Assembly (NCBI GenBank): GCA_034670145.1
Contig: JAXMOA010000020.1
Coordinates: 51,680 to 115,679 of the forward strand
DNA from: HXMU1420-2 sp034670145
GTDB lineage: Bacteria > Pseudomonadota > Alphaproteobacteria > Rhodobacterales > Rhodobacteraceae
DNA: 64,000 bases
Direction: 5' to 3'
Shown: positions 52,899 to 62,213 of the stretch, piece by piece
Layout of the letters: each line of letters begins with the position of its first letter
Position numbering within the stretch: the stretch's first letter is position 1
Made by a program: the position numbers and the translations under genes
The notes under the pieces: model-generated
The model's database searches: none
Told to the model about the DNA's origin: nothing
Seen by the model: the letters and a program-made list of their open reading frames with translations, nothing else

Positions 52899-54290
52899 AT
52901 GAAACAGCTGAAAATGATTGCCGTGGCGACCAGCGCCTTGGCGCTGAGTGCGGGCGTTGCAAGTGCGCAGGAGGCCCTGCCTCAGACGTTGTTCACCAAT
53001 GTGCATGTGTTTGACGGTGTGAACGAAGCGCGGATCGAGAATGCCAATGTTCTGGTTGAGGGCAACCTGATCAAGGAGGTTTCAACCGATGCCATCGACG
53101 CGCCGGAGGCAACGGTGATTGATGGGGGCGGGGGGACGTTGATGCCGGGGTTGATCGACAGCCACGTGCATCTGAACCTGACCGGTCTGTTCACAAGCTT
53201 TGGCGGTGCGGAATATGCGCAATGGGATGGCATTGGCGCAATGGCGGCTGCGAATGCGCGGGATTACCTGATGGATGGGTATACGACAGTGCGCGATGCC
53301 TGTGGTCAGGGCGATGCGATGAAGAAACTGATTGATCAGGACATCATAGTCGGACCGCGTGTTTACCCGAGTGGCGCATGTATCGGTCCGCAATCCGGTC
53401 ATACGGATTGGCGCAGCCCGCGTGCCCGCGCCGAAGGTGGCCCGGTCACGCAGGTGGAAGAGCTCAACCTGGCGGTCGTTGCAGACGGGGTGGATGAAAT
53501 CCGGGCCGCAGCGCGCAGAAACCTCAGCTTTGGGGCGACGCAGATCAAGCTGACGGTGGGCGGCGGGGTTTCGTCAGAATTGGATCCGCTCTGGTCGGTC
53601 GGATACAGTGTGGAAGAGATCAGGGCGGCCGTGGATGCCGCCGCGTTTTATGACACATATGTGTTTGTACATGCCTATACGGACGAGACCGTCAAGCTGG
53701 CTCTGGATGCGGGGGTGAAGGTCATTGATCATGGCCAGCTGGTGACGGAGGAGACCGTGAAGCGCATGGTCGATGAAGGCATCATCTGGTCGCTGAACAC
53801 TGCCGGATTCTCGCCGATCCTGTTTGATCACCCCAACTTTGCCAAGGGCACCCCATCGGGCGATAAATTGACTGTTGCGCATGAGCAAAGCAAGGACCTC
53901 ATTGAGCTGGTCAAGAAATACAAACCCAAAATCGTGCACAACGTTGATACGGTTCTGTCAACGCTCGATCAGGGCCGGGCGCATCGCGATTTCGAAAAGT
54001 ACCAGTTTGCGGATTGGTTCGGAAATCACGCGATGCTGGTTTCGGCCACATCTGCGGGGGGCGAGCTGGCGCAATTGACGGGGCAACGCAATCCTTACCC
54101 CCGGAAGTTGGGCGTGATTGAAGCGGGGGCCTATGCCGACATCCTGATTGTCGACGGCAATCCGCTGGAAGATCTGTCCATTTTGGGCGCCCAGTCAAAG
54201 TGGTTTGACGCGGACCCCCGCGAGGAGGGTTTCGATACGATGCGCGTGATCATGAAAGACGGCAAGTTCTACAAGAATACGCTGGATTGA
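52899..54290 (+). CDS. Exported amidohydrolase 2 (paralogue of amidohydrolase 1)
   Basis: A 463-residue paralogue of the preceding gene with a signal peptide (residues 1-23, ending AGVASAQ). The metal site is kept: HxH in LIDSHVHLNL (89 and 91), Lys in TQIKLTVGGGVSS (217), His in FVHAYTDE (258), His in VIDHGQL (278) and Asp in VHNVDTV (350). The substrate pocket differs from copy 1 (LWSVGYSV versus LHTVQYLP), so the substrates may differ. It starts 65 bases after copy 1; GAAGGAAAGG upstream is its ribosome binding site. Confidence 0.88.
   Translation: MKQLKMIAVATSALALSAGVASAQEALPQTLFTNVHVFDGVNEARIENANVLVEGNLIKEVSTDAIDAPEATVIDGGGGTLMPGLIDSHVHLNLTGLFTSFGGAEYAQWDGIGAMAAANARDYLMDGYTTVRDACGQGDAMKKLIDQDIIVGPRVYPSGACIGPQSGHTDWRSPRARAEGGPVTQVEELNLAVVADGVDEIRAAARRNLSFGATQIKLTVGGGVSSELDPLWSVGYSVEEIRAAVDAAAFYDTYVFVHAYTDETVKLALDAGVKVIDHGQLVTEETVKRMVDEGIIWSLNTAGFSPILFDHPNFAKGTPSGDKLTVAHEQSKDLIELVKKYKPKIVHNVDTVLSTLDQGRAHRDFEKYQFADWFGNHAMLVSATSAGGELAQLTGQRNPYPRKLGVIEAGAYADILIVDGNPLEDLSILGAQSKWFDADPREEGFDTMRVIMKDGKFYKNTLD
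52992..53056 (+). repeat. 65-base near-identical repeat, copy 2
   Basis: Partner of 51574-51638, with one base difference. It lies near the same relative position in the paralogous gene, just after the signal peptide region. Confidence 0.9.
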
Positions 54291-54394
54291 CGGACAGAAG
54301 CCTTTTGCAATCTGCCACTGCCTGTGCCGGATCGAACCTTTTCTGGCGCAGGCAGACAAGCCAAACAGCACTCCCCCGTCGAAGGAAGAACCCC

Positions 54395-56047
54395 ATGCGT
54401 AGATCTCCGATACTCGCCGCAGCGTTCAGCGTGATTGCCGGACTTGTGCAAGCCCAAGACACGACGGTTTTCACCAACGCCACCGTTCTGACCATGGATG
54501 CCGATTTCTCGGTGGCGCAAGCGATCGCCATTCAGGGCAACCGCATTTTGGCGGTCGGTACTGAAGCGGATGTGATGGCTGAAGCTGGAGACGGTTCAAC
54601 GGTTGTTGATGTGGCAGGACGCACGATTATGCCTGGCTTCATTGACGCGCATACGCATCCTGTTGGAGGCGGTGCTTCTTCTGTCTTTGACAACGTGGGA
54701 GTTGATCGTTTTTCTACCGTCGAAGAGGCACTTGAGTACATGAAAGGCGCCACAAAAGGCCAAGGGCCTGCTGATTGGGCATTGTTCGTGAACCTTGATC
54801 TGGCAACGCAATCCTTTGCCGATGGCCTTGTTACCCGCGATCATCTGGATGCAATGACGCCAGACACGCCGATGGTTATCTGGCAAGCGGGTGGGCATAA
54901 GATGACCGTCAACTCTGTCATGCTGGAATTGATGGGGTTTCCTGACGACGCGCCGGATCCTGCGGGTGCCCAGTTTGGACGGTTCGAAGATGGTCGGCTG
55001 GACGGCAACCTCTCGGGATCGGCGCTGTTGTTCGGAGCGCTTGGCGTTATTGAACCCTATAACAGCTATGATCGCATCGAAGGCTCTGTGGCTTTGGCGA
55101 AGGAATGGAACGCTCAGGGGCTGACAACGCTTGGGGTTGCAGGCGTCGCGTCACCGAAGGACTGGGACGTGTTTGAGCAGCTGGCAGCGCGAGATGATTT
55201 CCCTTTGCGGACCCGCAACTATCTGCAATGGGGCGCCTTGGTCCTGTGGGATCAAGCGGGTCTTGCGCCCGGTCAGGGCGATGAAAAGTCTCGTATCGTC
55301 GGTTGGAAGATCAGTGCAGATGGGTCCAACCAAGCCTTTACCGGTTTGCAACGCGAACCTTACCTGAACTCGGACAACCTGGGCCTTGCCTATATGAGCC
55401 AAAGGGACATCGACAACGCGGTTGTCGAAGGCACAAAACGAGGCGGCCAAATGGCTATGCATGGCAATGGAAACGCTGCCATAGACAATATCATATCTTC
55501 GGTTCAGAAGGCCCGCGACGCAGGTGTCGGTGTTGTGCGCCCTCGCATTGAACATTGCTCGATCACCGAGGATGATCAGATCGCCAAACTCAAAGAGCTG
55601 GAGATCTCCTGTTCGTTCCTGATCGCACATGTTCTCTATTGGGGTGCCGCCTTTCGTGACACTGTGTTCGGCCCCGAAAAGGCCGTGAAACTGGATCGCA
55701 CCGGCAGTTTTGAGACGGCTGGCGTGCCGTACTCGCTGCATACGGATTACTCTGTCTCTGTTCTTTCGCCGCTGGAAATGGTAGAAGCGGCCGTAACGAG
55801 GGCGCTTTATACCGATCCGGCATCTGTACTTGGCGAAGATGAACGAGCATCGGTAGATATGGCGCTGCGTGCAGTGACCAGTGTTCCGGCGTTTCAGCTC
55901 TTGTCAGAGGATGAGATCGGCAGTTTGGAAGCTGGCAAATTTGCCGACTTCGTGGTCCTGGCCGACAATCCTCGTGAAGTGGCTCACAACCAGATTGCGG
56001 AAATCGAAGTGACGCAAACCTGGATGGACGGAAATCGGGTTCATTGA
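54395..56047 (+). CDS. Exported amidohydrolase 3 (YtcJ-like, Amidohydro_3)
   Basis: A 550-residue protein with a signal peptide (MRRSPILAAAFSVIAGLVQA). The HxH is in GFIDAHTHPVGGG (86 and 88). The body has MTVNSVMLELMGFP and QMAMHGNGNAAIDNIIS. A metal-site His lies in VRPRIEHCSI, and the end has VPYSLHTDYSVSVLSPLEMV with LEAGKFADFVVLADNP. It belongs to the YtcJ/LAF3-type exoenzyme group, not the group of the two upstream paralogues. GAAGGAAG before 54395 sets the start, 105 bases after the previous gene. The open frame extends upstream to 54287 without support. Confidence 0.87.
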   Translation: MRRSPILAAAFSVIAGLVQAQDTTVFTNATVLTMDADFSVAQAIAIQGNRILAVGTEADVMAEAGDGSTVVDVAGRTIMPGFIDAHTHPVGGGASSVFDNVGVDRFSTVEEALEYMKGATKGQGPADWALFVNLDLATQSFADGLVTRDHLDAMTPDTPMVIWQAGGHKMTVNSVMLELMGFPDDAPDPAGAQFGRFEDGRLDGNLSGSALLFGALGVIEPYNSYDRIEGSVALAKEWNAQGLTTLGVAGVASPKDWDVFEQLAARDDFPLRTRNYLQWGALVLWDQAGLAPGQGDEKSRIVGWKISADGSNQAFTGLQREPYLNSDNLGLAYMSQRDIDNAVVEGTKRGGQMAMHGNGNAAIDNIISSVQKARDAGVGVVRPRIEHCSITEDDQIAKLKELEISCSFLIAHVLYWGAAFRDTVFGPEKAVKLDRTGSFETAGVPYSLHTDYSVSVLSPLEMVEAAVTRALYTDPASVLGEDERASVDMALRAVTSVPAFQLLSEDEIGSLEAGKFADFVVLADNPREVAHNQIAEIEVTQTWMDGNRVH

Positions 56048-56130
56048 AAAACTTGGGTTCCAATTGGCAAGGTTGGCTCCCCCCGCTTGTTAGCCCAGGA
56101 CGGCTCATTCGATACAGGGAGTAAACAAGA

Positions 56131-56532
56131 GTGAAATACCTGATCTCGACCGCGTTCCTCGCTTTGGCGTCGACGGTTTCTGCACAAGACGATACGGAAA
56201 AAATGCGCACGTTCCTGTTTATTGGATCGTCCAACAGCGCCGCCTGGGAAATGCAGATTGCCAATCCCGGGGACCGTGCCGCATCGGTTAAAGGTGGCAT
56301 AGAAAAGCTTGGCGGCGAATTGCTGAGTTATTACTGGGGCCTTGGGAACGGAAAAAACGACTTTACCGTAGCCTTGCCAGACGATCCAACGTTCATTCAG
56401 GCCTTTTATGTCAGTCGTCTGGGGGATGGCCTGTTGGAAGATTATCAGATGATCGAACTGATGAGCAGCGCCGACATGGCCACGGCGCTGGCACGCGTAC
56501 CCGAAATCAAGGCGCAGGATGATCTGAAATGA
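56131..56532 (+). CDS. Secreted GYD-like domain protein
   Basis: A 133-residue protein starting with GTG at 56131. It has a signal peptide (MKYLISTAFLALASTVSAQ). The mature domain resembles the small alpha/beta GYD family: SVKGGIEKLGGELLSYYWGL, NDFTVALPDDPTFIQAFYVS and MIELMSSADMATALARVPEI. GYD proteins are normally cytoplasmic; a periplasmic form is unusual. It follows amidohydrolase 3 by 83 bases. The function is unknown; it may bind or turn over the hydrolases' products. Confidence 0.75.
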   Translation: MKYLISTAFLALASTVSAQDDTEKMRTFLFIGSSNSAAWEMQIANPGDRAASVKGGIEKLGGELLSYYWGLGNGKNDFTVALPDDPTFIQAFYVSRLGDGLLEDYQMIELMSSADMATALARVPEIKAQDDLK

Positions 56533-56557
56533 AAGCCGAATGGGAAGGGGCTGAACC

Positions 56558-56809
56558 GTGACAGGATTGGATTATACCGCTTTGGGCATGATAGCATTCA
56601 TGGTGGCGCTGGCGATCGGGGTGATTGGGTTCATCGGCGGGTGGCCCGGGCGGGTCGCGGCGCAGCGCAATCATCCCTACCGCAGTGCGGTTACGGTTGG
56701 TGGCTGGGTCACATTGATTGCGGGCGGTGTTTTCTTTCCTTTCGTGCTGATCTGGGCCTACGCGGGCACGCCTGACGCCGACGTCAAAGCGTCGGAGGAC
56801 ACCGCATGA
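56558..56809 (+). CDS. DUF3302 (YiaW-like) inner membrane protein
   Basis: An 83-residue protein (GTG start) with two transmembrane helices: ALGMIAFMVALAIGVIGFIG and VGGWVTLIAGGVFFPFVLIW, linked by WPGRVAAQRNHPYRSAV. The last helix and YAGTP resemble DUF3302/YiaW. In Escherichia coli yiaW sits beside the HlyD-like yiaV, and here too a HlyD gene follows with a 4-base overlap. A joint membrane complex is likely. Confidence 0.82.
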   Translation: MTGLDYTALGMIAFMVALAIGVIGFIGGWPGRVAAQRNHPYRSAVTVGGWVTLIAGGVFFPFVLIWAYAGTPDADVKASEDTA

Positions 56810-57729
56810 TCATTATTCTCATTGCCATCTGGATGGGGTTTCTCTGGCTGTTGGTGAAGGTTGGAATCCTCAGGAAATGGTATCTGTGGATGAAAATCTC
56901 GCCCGTCGTTGTCTGGGCCACTGCGATGCTGGTCATTTTTCTGCCGCTGACCTGGACCGCTCCGATTGGGCCGGTATCGGTTGTGGTTGCTTCGGTGCAG
57001 GTGCGTCCGGCCGTCAGCGGCCCGGTGGTCGATGTGTCAGCGGTTTCCTGGACGCCGCTGAAGACTGGCGATGTTTTGTTTCAGATTGATCCTGAACCCT
57101 TTGCTGCGACTGTACGACAGGCCCAAGCGCGGTTGAATTTGGCGGAAGATCAGCTTGAACGAAAACGCCAGCTGCTGGATCGGCAGACCGTTGCAGAGGC
57201 CGAGGTTGAATCGTCCGAAGCGGAGGTTGAGGTGGCCCGTGCAGAATTGAACATCGCCAAGATCAATCTGGAAAACACCACCGTGCGGGCGCCGCTGGAC
57301 GGGATCGTGCCGTCTGTTGTGTTGTTGCCGGGCAATCAGGTGGCGGTTGGTCAAGACGTGATGGCGGTTCTGGATATCGACAACCCGGTCGTCGCGATGA
57401 TCATCAATCAGAACGGGTTGCGTCACGTCCGGCCCGGTCAACCTGCCGAGGTCGTGTTCCGCAGCCTGCCCGGGCGAACCTTTGCCGGGACCGTCGGCAA
57501 GCTGCATAGATCCGCGCCACATGCCGAATTCGATACCAGCGGCAAGACCCCTGAAGTGCCCGAAGTTCGCGACACCACCTATGCTGTCGAATTGAATGTC
57601 GACCTGCAGGGCGAAATTCTGGCGCCCGGGGCGTCGGGACAAGCCGTTGTTCTGACTGACCAGGTCGGGCCGGTTGGCATCATCCGGCAAATCACGCTTC
57701 GAATGACAACCTGGATGAATTTCATATGA
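56806..57729 (+). CDS. HlyD/YiaV-type membrane fusion protein
   Basis: A 307-residue periplasmic adaptor with N-terminal membrane helices (IILIAIWMGFLWLLVKVGIL and SPVVVWATAMLVIFLPLTW). The lipoyl-like half motif VRPAVSGPVVDVSA precedes a coiled-coil hairpin (QAQARLNLAEDQLERKRQLL, then ESSEAEVEVARAELNIAKIN), and the second half is NTTVRAPLDGIVPSV. It overlaps the DUF3302 gene and the porin gene by 4 bases each, so the three are translationally coupled. No inner-membrane pump is encoded here, as in the yiaVW pair. Confidence 0.88.
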   Translation: MIIILIAIWMGFLWLLVKVGILRKWYLWMKISPVVVWATAMLVIFLPLTWTAPIGPVSVVVASVQVRPAVSGPVVDVSAVSWTPLKTGDVLFQIDPEPFAATVRQAQARLNLAEDQLERKRQLLDRQTVAEAEVESSEAEVEVARAELNIAKINLENTTVRAPLDGIVPSVVLLPGNQVAVGQDVMAVLDIDNPVVAMIINQNGLRHVRPGQPAEVVFRSLPGRTFAGTVGKLHRSAPHAEFDTSGKTPEVPEVRDTTYAVELNVDLQGEILAPGASGQAVVLTDQVGPVGIIRQITLRMTTWMNFI

Positions 57730-58979
57730 CCTCTCTGTCTTGGCGGCGCGTTGGTTTGGCAAGCGTTGCGGTTTTGCTTGGCAGTGTTTTATCTGCCTCG
57801 GCGCAGAGTTCCAACGGACTGGAAGCGGCTGCCGAGGCGTCGCTGGGTGGCCCCGGATCGGCCAGCGCCTTGCAGGAATTGGACAGGCTTCGCAGGCTTG
57901 AGCAGTCGCGCTGGCCCGGGTTGGACCGCGCCATTGATCCGGTCGAAAACGCATTGGGCCGCCTGCGCGAGGACACCGGACTGGCGCTGAGCTATGATTA
58001 TCAGGCGCTTTACCAGCGCAGTTCTGACAGTCTGACCGGTCAGGAGCAGGCCGCGTCGGGTCAGTTCCGGATGATCGGAACCTGGGAACTGGCAAACCGG
58101 GGGGGTGAAAACGCGGGCAGTCTGGTTTTCATTCTGGAAAACCGCCACCGACTGGGCCAGCCGATTGCGCCCTCTGCCTTGCCTGCGCAGATTGGGTATC
58201 AGGGTGTGACTGCCACAACGTTCGGGGATACGGATACGACACTTTCGGTTGCCTATTGGCAGCAGGCGCTGGCCGGAGGCCGCATTGGCCTGGCGGCGGG
58301 ACGGATCGATCCGGGGGACTACTCGGATATTCTCGGCTATGTGAATCCGCGCACGACATTCTCGAACTTCTCGATCCTGTTCAGCCCGGTACTGCCCATC
58401 CCGGATCCGGGGTTTGGCATTGCTGCGGGTGGATACCTGACGGACCAGATCTATACCCTGGGCGTGTTCAGTGACGCGAATGGATCATTGAGCGATGTCG
58501 AATGGTTCCCCGGGGGCAGCGAATTTTATACCTATGGCGAAATCGGCTGGACACCGGAACGGTCGAAACGATTTCTGAGCAACGTGCATCTTGGTCTGTT
58601 TCACACTGATGAACGACAGCAGGCCGGCGTGCCCGAGACCTACGGAGCAACCTTTTCCGCCAACCATACGTTCGAAAACCAAGTGATGATCTTTGGGCGG
58701 CTGGGGTGGTCCAATGGGGGCGGTTCGCTTGCAAAGCGAGCTGTCAATGCAGGGCTGTTGTGGCGACCGGGCACCTATGACGACCTTTTTGGTCTGGCCG
58801 CGACCGTTTCAGAGCTGACGACGCCGGGTCTTGCGCCTCAAACGACGGTTGAAGCCTTTTATCGCCTGGATCTGGCTGACAACCTCGCGCTGACGGCTGA
58901 CGTTCAATATCTTCGTAATCCGGGTGCGAACCTTAACAACCCTTTGGTTTTTGGGCTAAGGTTCAGGATCAACCTTTGA
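57726..58979 (+). CDS. OprB-like carbohydrate-type outer membrane porin
   Basis: A 417-residue protein with a signal peptide (VGLASVAVLLGSVLSASAQ) and a beta-barrel body rich in alternating hydrophobic strands. OprB-type features include LALSYDYQALYQ, LAAGRIDPGDYSDI, FSNFSILFSPVLPIPDPGFG and the terminal NNPLVFGLRFRINL, which ends in a hydrophobic residue as outer membrane barrels usually do. It could admit substrates of the exported amidohydrolases or work with the HlyD protein. It overlaps the HlyD gene by 4 bases. Confidence 0.8.
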   Translation: MTSLSWRRVGLASVAVLLGSVLSASAQSSNGLEAAAEASLGGPGSASALQELDRLRRLEQSRWPGLDRAIDPVENALGRLREDTGLALSYDYQALYQRSSDSLTGQEQAASGQFRMIGTWELANRGGENAGSLVFILENRHRLGQPIAPSALPAQIGYQGVTATTFGDTDTTLSVAYWQQALAGGRIGLAAGRIDPGDYSDILGYVNPRTTFSNFSILFSPVLPIPDPGFGIAAGGYLTDQIYTLGVFSDANGSLSDVEWFPGGSEFYTYGEIGWTPERSKRFLSNVHLGLFHTDERQQAGVPETYGATFSANHTFENQVMIFGRLGWSNGGGSLAKRAVNAGLLWRPGTYDDLFGLAATVSELTTPGLAPQTTVEAFYRLDLADNLALTADVQYLRNPGANLNNPLVFGLRFRINL

Positions 58980-59067
58980 CGAGTGCAGTGTTCAAAGTGG
59001 GGAAGGCGGACGTCTGACTGGCGCGTGCGTTCCCTCATACTCCGACGTTGCAACAGATGAGGATGAC

Positions 59068-60375
59068 ATGAAGACGTTGAATTGGGTCAAGATCACACTC
59101 TTGGCCATCATTTTCCTGACCTCGCATAGCTTTGCAAATCCGGGACTGGCGCAATCCGAGGAGGAAGGGGCCGCTCCGATCGGGGCCTTGGATGCTGCAC
59201 GCAACAAATTGGTTTCGAAAGACGATCTTGAGCTGTTTCTGTTGCCTTTGACGGCATCTGATCTGAGTTCGGTCGCGCAGAGCTGGCAAAGCCATTTGCG
59301 CACAGAGCTGAACGGCCTGGCCAACACCAACCTGGCGCTGCGACAGGCCGCCGACGCAACGGAAGACGTTCTGAGAGAGCGATTTGCTGCGCAAAGAAAT
59401 GAGATTTCAGAAATTATTTCGAAATATCAGTCTGTTCTGGTGGCTTGGGCGGCAAAAGGTGGGGCGGAGGCAGATATCGCGCTGCATCACAGATACATCA
59501 GCGCAGTGGCGACCGGGACGCTGGCGACAACCGACGTCAGGACATTGATAGATAGCGCTCTGGAGTGGTTGACCGCGAAAAACGGTGGTCTTCGCATTCT
59601 CTTTGGGGTGGCGGGGATGTTGGTCACGATGTGGGTCATGATGCTGCTGGCGCGGATCATTCGCAACATGGCGCGACGCGGGCTGGAAAAAGTTCCCACG
59701 ATGTCCCAGTTGCTGAAGTCTTTTGTTGTGGGAACTGTGTATTGGGCGACCCTGGTTCTTGGGGTTCTGGTCGCACTTGGTTTGTTCGGGATCAACGTAA
59801 CACCGCTGTTCGCCGTTTTCGGGGGGTTGTCGTTCATCCTGGGTTTTGCGCTTCAGGAGACGCTGGGTAATCTGGCCAGCGGGCTGATGATCATGATCCT
59901 GAAACCGTTTGATACCGGGGATTACATCGAGGTTGGCGGCGCGTCTGGCACGGTTGATGAAATGTCGGTGGTTTCGACCCAGATCCGGACATTTGACAAT
60001 CAGATCATTGTGGTCCCGAACCGCAAGATCTGGGGGGATGTGATTACCAATGTCAGCGCCTCGGACACCCGGCGGGTGGATCTGGTGTTCGGCATTGCCT
60101 ATTCGGACAGCGCGGCACATGCGATCACGGTTTTGAAAAGCCTGGTGGCCGAGCATGACTTGTGTCTGGACGAGCCGCTGCCAGAGATTTTCGTGGGGGA
60201 GTTGGGCGACAATTCGGTGAATGTTTTTTGCCGGCCCTGGGTCAAGACCGAAGACTATTGGACTGTTTATTGGGATCTGACCGGCGCGGCGAAAGAGCGG
60301 TTCGACGATGAAGGGATCTCGATCCCGTTTCCGCAGCGCGATGTGCATTTGATCCCGGTTGAGGCCCAGTCGTGA
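59068..60375 (+). CDS. MscS family mechanosensitive channel, copy 1
   Basis: A 435-residue protein. It has a signal peptide-like start (IFLTSHSFANPGLAQ), a periplasmic helical region, then two to three transmembrane helices before the MscS pore helix region (LFAVFGGLSFILGFALQETL, then NLASGLMIMILKPFDTGDYI). The beta domain contains NQIIVVPNRKIWGDVITN. It gates ions or small solutes under membrane tension. Its stop overlaps the next MscS gene by 4 bases. Confidence 0.9.
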   Translation: MKTLNWVKITLLAIIFLTSHSFANPGLAQSEEEGAAPIGALDAARNKLVSKDDLELFLLPLTASDLSSVAQSWQSHLRTELNGLANTNLALRQAADATEDVLRERFAAQRNEISEIISKYQSVLVAWAAKGGAEADIALHHRYISAVATGTLATTDVRTLIDSALEWLTAKNGGLRILFGVAGMLVTMWVMMLLARIIRNMARRGLEKVPTMSQLLKSFVVGTVYWATLVLGVLVALGLFGINVTPLFAVFGGLSFILGFALQETLGNLASGLMIMILKPFDTGDYIEVGGASGTVDEMSVVSTQIRTFDNQIIVVPNRKIWGDVITNVSASDTRRVDLVFGIAYSDSAAHAITVLKSLVAEHDLCLDEPLPEIFVGELGDNSVNVFCRPWVKTEDYWTVYWDLTGAAKERFDDEGISIPFPQRDVHLIPVEAQS

Positions 60376-62006
60376 TCCGGCTGCTGGCGGTCGCCCTGTC
60401 CTTGACGCTCTGGCTGGCCGGGCAGGTCACCGCGCAGGAGGCGGATTCTGAGCGGCCCGCGCCTGATTTCCTGGCCCCTGTTGTGGTTGAGGGCGAGGAA
60501 TTGTTCCTCGTGCGCGGCTGGAGCGCTTTGCCCGCGCAGGAACGTGCGGAAAGGATCGAAACCCGCATTGTCGCGGTGGCAGAAGCATCGGATAAAACCA
60601 CTGTGGATGTTGAGGTCCAGGACAATGAATTCGGCCTGGAGATCGATGTCGATGGCCGGACCGTGACGATCACGACCCAGGCTGATGCAGATTTCGAACA
60701 AATCGAGCTGGACGTTCTGGCCAGTTTGCAGGCTGAGGCAATCGCTGAGGCGATTTTGAGCTATCGCAAGGAACGGACCGAAGCCGCCCGGGTGGGCAGC
60801 GCCATTGCGGCCCTTGCCTGGACGGTTGTCTTTTTCCTCATAACCTTTGGTTTTTTCAAATATCGCAAACGGCTGGTTACATATGTCAGCGGCGAGATCG
60901 AAAGCCGGTTTCAGAAAGTGGATGAAGCGACGAAGTCTTTCGTCAAAGGGCAGGCCATCGCGGCCATTGCGGGCTATGTCCTGAGCTTTGTTCTTTGGGT
61001 GGGCTATCTGATCCTGTTCTATTATTACCTGTCCTTCGTTCTGCTGGCTTTCGCTGAAACGCGGCCGTTTGCTGAACTTTTGCTGAATTATGTCAGTGAT
61101 CCGCTGTTCGACATAGCAACCGGTTTCATCGGTTATCTGCCTAATCTCATCACGCTGGTCATTATCGCCGCTGTGACGAAATTTGCGCTGCGGGGCATTC
61201 GGCTGTTTTTCGACAACATCGAAAGCGGCGTGTTTCAGATTAGCGATTTTGAGCGGCACTGGGTTGCGCCGACGCATTTCCTTGTGCGGATTCTGACGAT
61301 CGTGATCGCGCTGATTTTTGCCTATCCCTACATCCCGGGATCGGATTCACGTGCTTTTCAGGGCCTGACAATTCTTGCTGGTGTGATGTTGTCGCTGGGG
61401 TCCAACACGGTGATCAGCAACATGATGTCGGGTCTGTTCGTGATCTATCGCCGTAGCACGAACGTTGGCGATCGGATCCGGGTTGGTGACAAAGTGGGTG
61501 ATGTCGTCGAGATCAAGCTGATGGAAACGCTGATCAAGTCGATCAAGAACGAGTTGATCAGCATCCCGAACGCTCAGCTTCTGAACTCGGAGGTCGTGAA
61601 CTATTCGCGCAAGGTCGATGGTCGTGGGCTGCTGGTGCATACCACGGTCGGCATCGGCTATGAGGAGCCGCCCAGCAAGGTCAAGGCGATGCTGATCGAA
61701 GCGGCCCGTCGGACCGACGGTCTGAAGGGGTCTCCGCAGCCGTTCGTTTTGTGGACGCAGCTTGGCGATTACGCGATCAGCTATGAGATCAACGCTTTTT
61801 CGTCGCGGGGGGCGAGCCTGCCGCAGATCAAGTCGGATCTGCACGAGAACATTGTCGAAATCTTCAACGCCAACGGGACGCAAATCATGACGCCGTCCTA
61901 CATTGCGGACCCTGACGTACCGAAAATCCCGGACACAAGTTGGGATGGGCAATTGGTCTTGCCGGACGGTGAGGGGGGGGTCATCGGCAAGACGAGCAGC
62001 GGATGA
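60372..62006 (+). CDS. MscS family mechanosensitive channel, copy 2
   Basis: A 544-residue MscS-like protein with a signal peptide (LTLWLAGQVTAQ) and a periplasmic alpha/beta region of about 130 residues. Several transmembrane helices follow, with a pore and beta-domain region (LTILAGVMLSLGSNTVISNM, RRSTNVGDRIRVGDKVGDVV) and ELISIPNAQLLNSEVVNY. It differs from copy 1 in length and N-terminal domain, so it is a distinct subtype rather than a recent duplicate. Translationally coupled to copy 1. Confidence 0.88.
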   Translation: MIRLLAVALSLTLWLAGQVTAQEADSERPAPDFLAPVVVEGEELFLVRGWSALPAQERAERIETRIVAVAEASDKTTVDVEVQDNEFGLEIDVDGRTVTITTQADADFEQIELDVLASLQAEAIAEAILSYRKERTEAARVGSAIAALAWTVVFFLITFGFFKYRKRLVTYVSGEIESRFQKVDEATKSFVKGQAIAAIAGYVLSFVLWVGYLILFYYYLSFVLLAFAETRPFAELLLNYVSDPLFDIATGFIGYLPNLITLVIIAAVTKFALRGIRLFFDNIESGVFQISDFERHWVAPTHFLVRILTIVIALIFAYPYIPGSDSRAFQGLTILAGVMLSLGSNTVISNMMSGLFVIYRRSTNVGDRIRVGDKVGDVVEIKLMETLIKSIKNELISIPNAQLLNSEVVNYSRKVDGRGLLVHTTVGIGYEEPPSKVKAMLIEAARRTDGLKGSPQPFVLWTQLGDYAISYEINAFSSRGASLPQIKSDLHENIVEIFNANGTQIMTPSYIADPDVPKIPDTSWDGQLVLPDGEGGVIGKTSSG

Positions 62007-62213
62007 AGCCAGTCACCGCCTGAAAGAGCCGACCAAGGGCGGCCTCAGCACAATTTTGAACGACATCCGAAAGGCACCTGAAACCATCACCGAAACACTG
62101 CGCAGGATTTGTGGCGTGCCTGAGCCCGCTGAATGGCCCGTGCCCTGTTTTCGGAGAAGTCGCCGGTTTGACCGGCAAACCACGCTTTCATGAGATTTAC
62201 AAAAGGAAACCAA
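62007..62213 (+). other. Intergenic region within the cluster
   Basis: 207 bases between the second MscS gene and the YSC84 protein gene. It contains a small GCCGGTTTGACCGGC palindrome near 62163 and an AAAAGGAAAC ribosome binding site at the end. No clear terminator was seen, so co-transcription is possible. Confidence 0.4.
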
